Origin: Spirochaetales bacterium | GTDB lineage: Bacteria > Spirochaetota > Spirochaetia > Treponematales > Treponemataceae | Direction: 5' to 3' | Length of the DNA stretch: 35,244 bases | Assembly: GCA_028725265.1 (NCBI GenBank) | Contig: JAQYSN010000181.1 | Span: 1 to 35,244, forward strand | In this document: positions 31,196 through 35,244 of the stretch, piece after piece | How the letters are laid out: every line of letters starts with the position of its first letter | Numbering within the stretch: position 1 is the first letter of the stretch | The notes under the pieces: model-generated | Told to the model about the DNA's origin: nothing | What the model saw: only the letters and a program-made list of their open reading frames with translations | Databases searched by the model: none | Translations under genes and position numbers: made by a program

Positions 31196-32598
31196 AATGC
31201 ACCGCCTTTCTCGTTAAGCGGCTTATGAAAATTCTGCCACCACTCTTTGTCCAACTCGTTAGAAGAATTTTCCTTTCTGGTAAATTCACGGTTCATGTAT
31301 TCAATTTTATCCCGACAATGTAAAACCGATTCTACAATGCAAGGCTCAAAGTGAGAGCCGGCGTTGTCACGGAATACGTTCATGGCATCGTTCAGCGTCA
31401 TAGGCTGCTTATAAAGACGGCGACTAATAAGAGCATCCAAAACATCGGCAGCAGCCATAATACGAGCCGAAAGAGGAATTTCTTCTCCGACGAGCCCCTG
31501 AGGATAGCCCGTTCCATCCCATTTTTCGTGATGAGAATAGGCCATTTCCTTTGCAATTTCATTAAACTTTCCGTCATCAATTTTTGGAAGATAATTCAAA
31601 AGCTTCAGTCCTTCTGCAGGATGCGTCTTCATAAGCTCAAATTCTTCTGGCGTAAATTTCTCGCTCTTGTTCAAAATACCTTCTGGAACATGAACCTTTC
31701 CGATATCGTGCATGAAAGCCGCCGTTGAATAAAGTTGTATCATTTCGTCCGTCAAAATATCCGAATAATAACCGTCTTTTTGCATCTGTTCTGCAATGAT
31801 TACGACATAAGCCCTTGTATGTGCAATATGATTTCCAGTAAACAAATCATGACTGCCTAAAACTTCTGCCACAAAACTGATAATCTTAATATGATTCTGC
31901 TGGATTCGGTTGTTGTAGTTTCGCCGTTTTTCTTCCGATTCCATCAAAAGGGATTTACTTTCCTCAAGCTGATTATTAAACTGATTTTTTTTATCAAGAG
32001 TGATTTGAAAATCTTTCAAAAGTTTTGAAGAACGTGATGAAAGAGAAATCGCTACAAGATAAGCAAAAACAAATTCAATCGTAAAACCACTTGAAAGATA
32101 TATAAACGTCATAAACTGAGAATATGGCTGATTTGAACTTTCACAGACCATGTAGATATCGTGACTTCTAAACCAAACTGAAACAATCATCAGGATATAG
32201 GCAAAAGCGGAAGAATAATTGACAAGCCTTCTGTTTAGGTAAACACAACTAATGAGAGGCGGCAACACGAAAATAATGAAAATCGGAACAAAATTCAGCA
32301 AGGCAAATCCCGTAATCAGAACGCTTAGCGACAAAACAGAAAAATACATCGAAACGACCTGCATTTTTTTGTCATTGCGATACTTCTTGGAATTTAAAAT
32401 AAATTCAATTATGTTTATAACGATGTTAATGACAGTGTAAACTGCAAGCCAAAGAAAAGAAGTCTTTATCGGAGCAAAAAAAGATGCGGCCAACATTACT
32501 ACAGGAATCAGCAACGTAAAGTAGTAAAATCTCTGAAATTCCATGTTGACCCGTTGGACATTGTCTTCTATGTTTATTTTTTGTTTGTTATTCGACAT
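31192..32598 (-). CDS. membrane HD-GYP domain protein (c-di-GMP phosphodiesterase), copy 1
   Basis: This is the upstream paralogue, about 468 residues, with about six membrane helices (about 25-190), a coiled coil (residues about 195-230) and an HD-GYP domain with HDIGKVHVPEGIL and HHEKWDGTGYPQG. All metal-site motifs are complete. The ORF track begins at a TTG; GAGGAG is one base from the ATG at 32607 and ten bases from the ATG at 32598, so I chose the latter. It is the first gene of a two-gene operon. A tandem pair with matching catalytic and diverged sensor halves points to duplication followed by change in the input signal. Confidence 0.9.
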   Translation of the reverse strand: MSNNKQKINIEDNVQRVNMEFQRFYYFTLLIPVVMLAASFFAPIKTSFLWLAVYTVINIVINIIEFILNSKKYRNDKKMQVVSMYFSVLSLSVLITGFALLNFVPIFIIFVLPPLISCVYLNRRLVNYSSAFAYILMIVSVWFRSHDIYMVCESSNQPYSQFMTFIYLSSGFTIEFVFAYLVAISLSSRSSKLLKDFQITLDKKNQFNNQLEESKSLLMESEEKRRNYNNRIQQNHIKIISFVAEVLGSHDLFTGNHIAHTRAYVVIIAEQMQKDGYYSDILTDEMIQLYSTAAFMHDIGKVHVPEGILNKSEKFTPEEFELMKTHPAEGLKLLNYLPKIDDGKFNEIAKEMAYSHHEKWDGTGYPQGLVGEEIPLSARIMAAADVLDALISRRLYKQPMTLNDAMNVFRDNAGSHFEPCIVESVLHCRDKIEYMNREFTRKENSSNELDKEWWQNFHKPLNEKGGAL

Positions 32599-32652
32599 TA
32601 ATGTCATGCTCCTCAAAAACCAATTTTAACATGGAAAATCGCTTTTATCAAT

Positions 32653-32691
32653 TTAAAAAAAATGCAGGCTGAATTTACACCAACCTGCATT
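32653..32691 (-). terminator. terminator of the serC-serA operon
   Basis: On the minus strand a perfect 8-bp stem AATGCAGG...CCTGCATT (32691-32661) is followed by an unbroken run of T residues, just after the serA stop. This is a textbook rho-independent terminator. Confidence 0.88.
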
Positions 32692-32716
32692 GAATAAAAG
32701 ATTTGAATTAAAATGA

Positions 32717-33895
32717 TTAACCGAAAATAGGGCGAACCTTTGTTACAGTATCGCAGGAAGCAAGTTTTGCGATAATATCGTCAGTTACGACACCGTTTAC
32801 GTCAATGATATTGTAGGCAACATCACCCTTTGCCTGATTAATAAAACTTTCGATATTCAACTTTGCTTCACCAAGAATTGTCGTAAACTTCGAAATCGTA
32901 TCAGGAATGTTTTTATGGCTGATACAAAGTCTGGTTCCTCCAACAGGAATAGGATTATCGTTACAAGTCTTAGGGAAGTTAACTGAATTGTTGATATTTC
33001 CCTTTTCGATGAAATCTTTCAATTCATTTGCAGCCATGACAGCGCAATTGTCTTCAGCTTCTGGAGTTGAAGCACCAAGATGTGGCAAGCAAATTACTTT
33101 TTCATGATTGATAAGTTCATCAGCCGCAAAATCTGTTACAAGGCAAGAAACTTTTCCGCTGTCGAGAGCTGCAATGATATCTGCATTGTTCACGAGTCCG
33201 CCTCGGGCAAGGTTAATGATTCGAACACCATCTTTCATCGTCTTGATTGAAGCTGCATTAATCATTCCTTTTGTATCGTTTGTCTGTGGAACATGAACTG
33301 TTATGTAATCTGATTTTGCATAAACAGCATCAAGCGTTTCAGCATGTTTTACATTGTGATCAAGTCGCCATGCAGCATTTACAGAAAGGAACGGGTCGTA
33401 TCCAATTACTTCCATACCAAACTGAATTGCAAGGTTTGCAACCATAACACCGATTGCACCAAGCCCGATTACACCAAGAGTCTTTCCCTTAAGTTCAGGT
33501 CCTACGAACTGGCTCTTTCCTTTTTCAGCCAAATCAGGAATCTGATCGCCCTGACCAGCAAGAGTTTTCACCCAATTATTTGCTTTTACGACAGGTCGGC
33601 TTGAAATAAGAAGTGCAAGCATGACAAGTTCTTTAACGGCATTTGCGTTGGCACCAGGTGTATTGAAAACAACGATACCTTTTTCTGTAAGTTCAGGAAT
33701 CGGGATGTTGTTTGTTCCTGCTCCTGCTCGTGCCACAGCCTTTACGGTGTCTGAAATTTTCATTTCATGCATGTCAGCAGAGCGTACAAGATATGCATCA
33801 GGATTGTTCATGTCTGATGCAACTTCGTAATTATCACGGTCAAAAACATTAAGACCGCATGAAGCAATTTTATTTAATGTCTGTATTTTATACAT
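32717..33895 (-). CDS. serA: D-3-phosphoglycerate dehydrogenase
   Basis: The protein is 392 residues from the ATG at 33895 (MYKIQTLNKIA), chosen because AAAAGGA stands seven bases upstream; the track start at 33916 lies in a palindrome. It has the NAD fold GVIGLGAIGVMVANLA, the catalytic region NLARGGLVN and HLGASTPEAEDN, and a C-terminal ACT-like domain (about residues 315-392) for serine feedback. It oxidises 3-phosphoglycerate, the first step of serine synthesis, and follows serC, which does the second step. A TTAGGGG palindrome sits directly before its ribosome site. Confidence 0.95.
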   Translation of the reverse strand: MYKIQTLNKIASCGLNVFDRDNYEVASDMNNPDAYLVRSADMHEMKISDTVKAVARAGAGTNNIPIPELTEKGIVVFNTPGANANAVKELVMLALLISSRPVVKANNWVKTLAGQGDQIPDLAEKGKSQFVGPELKGKTLGVIGLGAIGVMVANLAIQFGMEVIGYDPFLSVNAAWRLDHNVKHAETLDAVYAKSDYITVHVPQTNDTKGMINAASIKTMKDGVRIINLARGGLVNNADIIAALDSGKVSCLVTDFAADELINHEKVICLPHLGASTPEAEDNCAVMAANELKDFIEKGNINNSVNFPKTCNDNPIPVGGTRLCISHKNIPDTISKFTTILGEAKLNIESFINQAKGDVAYNIIDVNGVVTDDIIAKLASCDTVTKVRPIFG

Positions 33896-33906
33896 AATAT
33901 ATCCTT

Positions 33907-33935
33907 TTAGGGGCAATCCCCTAAGACCCCCCCAA
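33907..33935. repeat. TTAGGGG palindromic repeat abutting the serA ribosome site
   Basis: TTAGGGG-CAAT-CCCCTAA is a perfect 7-bp stem with a 4-base loop, followed by GACCCCCCC. It is nearly identical to the repeat at 18036-18053 and related to the end of the ABC-F insert. In serA mRNA the stem ends two bases or so before the AAAAGGA ribosome site, where it could affect translation or mRNA decay between serC and serA. Confidence 0.75.
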
Positions 33936-33976
33936 GTTATTCTCAGACCCCCAATCAGGTAGTCCTATCTTTATTA

Positions 33977-35098
33977 TTAGTTCTCAGCTGCGAATTTTTT
34001 CATAAATTCGACCAAAGCCTTAACGCCGTCGAGAGTCATTGCGTTGTAAATACTAGCTCGCATACCGCCTACAAGTCGGTGACCTTTGAGGTTTACAAGA
34101 CCGTTAGCAGTAGCCTCTTTGACGAATTTATCGTTAATTTCCTTTTCTTTTGCAACGGCTGCTTCATCGTCTGCAGCATGATTGCTATATTTTGTCAGAA
34201 AAGGAACGTTCATAATTGATCGGCTTCCCTTCTGTGCTGTTACATGATAGAAATCACTTGAATCGAGGAAGTTGTAAAGGTATTCTGCCTTTTCATAGTT
34301 TCGCTTCTTCATTCCTTCTGCGCCACCATTATCCTTAATCCACTGGAGAACTTTTCCCATAACATAGATTGTATAGCATGGTGGAGTATTAAACATAGAA
34401 CCATTATCACTATGAGTCTTATAGGTAAGCATAGTAGGTGTTCCAGCCAAAGGAGTTTCCGTGATAAGATCGTCCCTGATGATTACAAGAGTAACACCTG
34501 CTGGAGCAAGGTTTTTCTGAGCACCGGCATACAAAAGAGCGAATTTTGAAACATCAAGAGGTTCACTCAAAATGCATGATGAAATATCAGCAACAAGAGG
34601 AATGTCACCTGTTTCAGGGATGTACTCATAGTGTGTTCCCATAATCGTATTGTTAAATGTGATGTGAACATAATCGTAATCACCTGAAATTTTTTCTACT
34701 TTTGGAATGTAATTAAATCCCTTGTCTTCGCTTGAAGCAAGAACATCAACAGCAACACCAAGTTTTTTAGCTTCGGCAATTGCCTTTTTAGACCAAACAC
34801 CAGTGTTGATGTATGCAGCTTTTTTATTTTTAAGAGCCAAGTTCAGTGGAATCATTGCAAACTGAGTTGAAGCTCCACCTTGCAGAAAAAGAACCTTGTA
34901 GTTTTCTGGAACGTTCATCAATTCTCGAACAAGTTTCTCTGTATTTTCAATAATCGGTTCATAAGCCTTTGACCTATGGCTCATCTCCATTACACTCTGA
35001 CCTGTTCCGTTGCAATCCATCATTTCATCAGCACAAGCTTTTAATACCTCTTCCGGCAAGCATGATGGACCAGCACTAAAATTATAAACTCTACTCAT
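33977..35098 (-). CDS. serC: phosphoserine aminotransferase
   Basis: The 373-residue PLP enzyme has the typical opening YNFSAGPSCLPEEV, the conserved QGGAS loop, and the PLP lysine in YAGAQKNLAPAG. GGMRASIYNAMT near the end is the phosphate-binding block. It converts 3-phosphohydroxypyruvate and glutamate to phosphoserine, and may also act on the pyridoxine-pathway analogue. GGGAG stands seven bases before the ATG. It leads the serC-serA operon; the phosphatase for the last step is not in the window. Three hairpins lie upstream. Confidence 0.95.
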   Translation of the reverse strand: MSRVYNFSAGPSCLPEEVLKACADEMMDCNGTGQSVMEMSHRSKAYEPIIENTEKLVRELMNVPENYKVLFLQGGASTQFAMIPLNLALKNKKAAYINTGVWSKKAIAEAKKLGVAVDVLASSEDKGFNYIPKVEKISGDYDYVHITFNNTIMGTHYEYIPETGDIPLVADISSCILSEPLDVSKFALLYAGAQKNLAPAGVTLVIIRDDLITETPLAGTPTMLTYKTHSDNGSMFNTPPCYTIYVMGKVLQWIKDNGGAEGMKKRNYEKAEYLYNFLDSSDFYHVTAQKGSRSIMNVPFLTKYSNHAADDEAAVAKEKEINDKFVKEATANGLVNLKGHRLVGGMRASIYNAMTLDGVKALVEFMKKFAAEN

Positions 35099-35111
35099 TG
35101 TTTACTCCCAT

Positions 35112-35214
35112 AAAAAGTCAATGCGGAAATTTCAATTTCAACATCGACTTTTTAGCGCACATTCGCAATGAAATGAGAATGTGCAATATATAAGGCAGTT
35201 TGCAACGCAAACTG
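35112..35214. promoter_or_regulatory. three hairpins upstream of serC
   Basis: In minus-strand order: CAGTTTGC-GTT-GCAAACTG (35214-35196), GCACATTC...GAATGTGC (35184-35157) and AAAAAGTCGATG...CATTGACTTTTT (35153-35112, one mismatch). The last ends in a T-run directly before the GGGAG ribosome site. They could be the terminator of an upstream gene beyond the window, a leader that controls serC, or both. No clear promoter was found between them. Confidence 0.45.
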
Positions 35215-35244
35215 GCAAGATAAAAACTGACGCCATTTTAGGAA

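Overview
The window is a 35.2 kb chromosomal stretch, AT-leaning by eye and densely coded on both strands. The gene set suggests a host- or rumen-associated spirochaete of the Treponema type: many lipoproteins with relaxed lipoboxes, an OmpA-like protein lacking the usual peptidoglycan-binding Asp, two tandem membrane HD-GYP proteins, an Rpn-family nuclease gene, a clostripain-like lipoprotein and small palindromic repeats between genes. This assignment is inference from gene content. I see no rRNA, tRNA, CRISPR array or classical IS element.

Layout. 1-3.8 kb (+): the 3' end of a DUF4867 gene, a TauE/SafE (TSUP) permease, a fucose/arabinose-isomerase-like protein and a ROK regulator. This set resembles the edge of a sulfoquinovose (sulfo-transaldolase) locus. 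3.8-5 kb (-): thiamine pyrophosphokinase and a Holliday-resolvase-like membrane protein. 5-8 kb: an OmpA-family protein and a RecQ-type helicase with an N-terminal insertion. 8.2-10.1 kb (+): hisH-hisF-queD. 10.1-17.3 kb (-): a four-gene run, in transcription order a 907-aa membrane propeller protein, a TPR/SLH-like lipoprotein, formate-THF ligase and a C11 peptidase. 17.4-19.1 kb (+): a YfcE phosphodiesterase, a repeat-filled gap and an S49 peptidase. 19.1-25.8 kb is the accessory, scarred part: a secreted protein, a 5'-truncated DUF456 remnant, an AEC permease, an orphan XRE regulator with a palindromic operator, an ABC-F gene whose C-terminus is frameshifted by an 82-bp palindromic insert, an Rpn nuclease gene bracketed by 81-bp direct repeats, and rlmJ. 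26-29.7 kb (-): a lipoprotein and a polar amino-acid ABC transporter with a DJ-1 protein; its binding protein has its two lobes in reversed order (circular permutation). 29.8-32.6 kb (-): the HD-GYP pair. 32.7-35.1 kb (-): serC-serA.

The signals I rate highest are the circularly permuted substrate-binding protein, the palindromic insertion into the ABC-F gene, the rpn cassette with a candidate gene-within-gene antitoxin and internal promoter, the possible sulfoquinovose locus, and a recurring arrangement in which a -10 hexamer ends 6-7 nt before the start codon of seven genes with no clear Shine-Dalgarno, suggesting leaderless mRNAs. Starts were moved from the ORF track where a ribosome site or promoter position argued for it. 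No stretch over 300 bp is without a gene; the longest gaps (18013-18230, 20964-21176, 23558-23841) are covered by repeat or promoter features.
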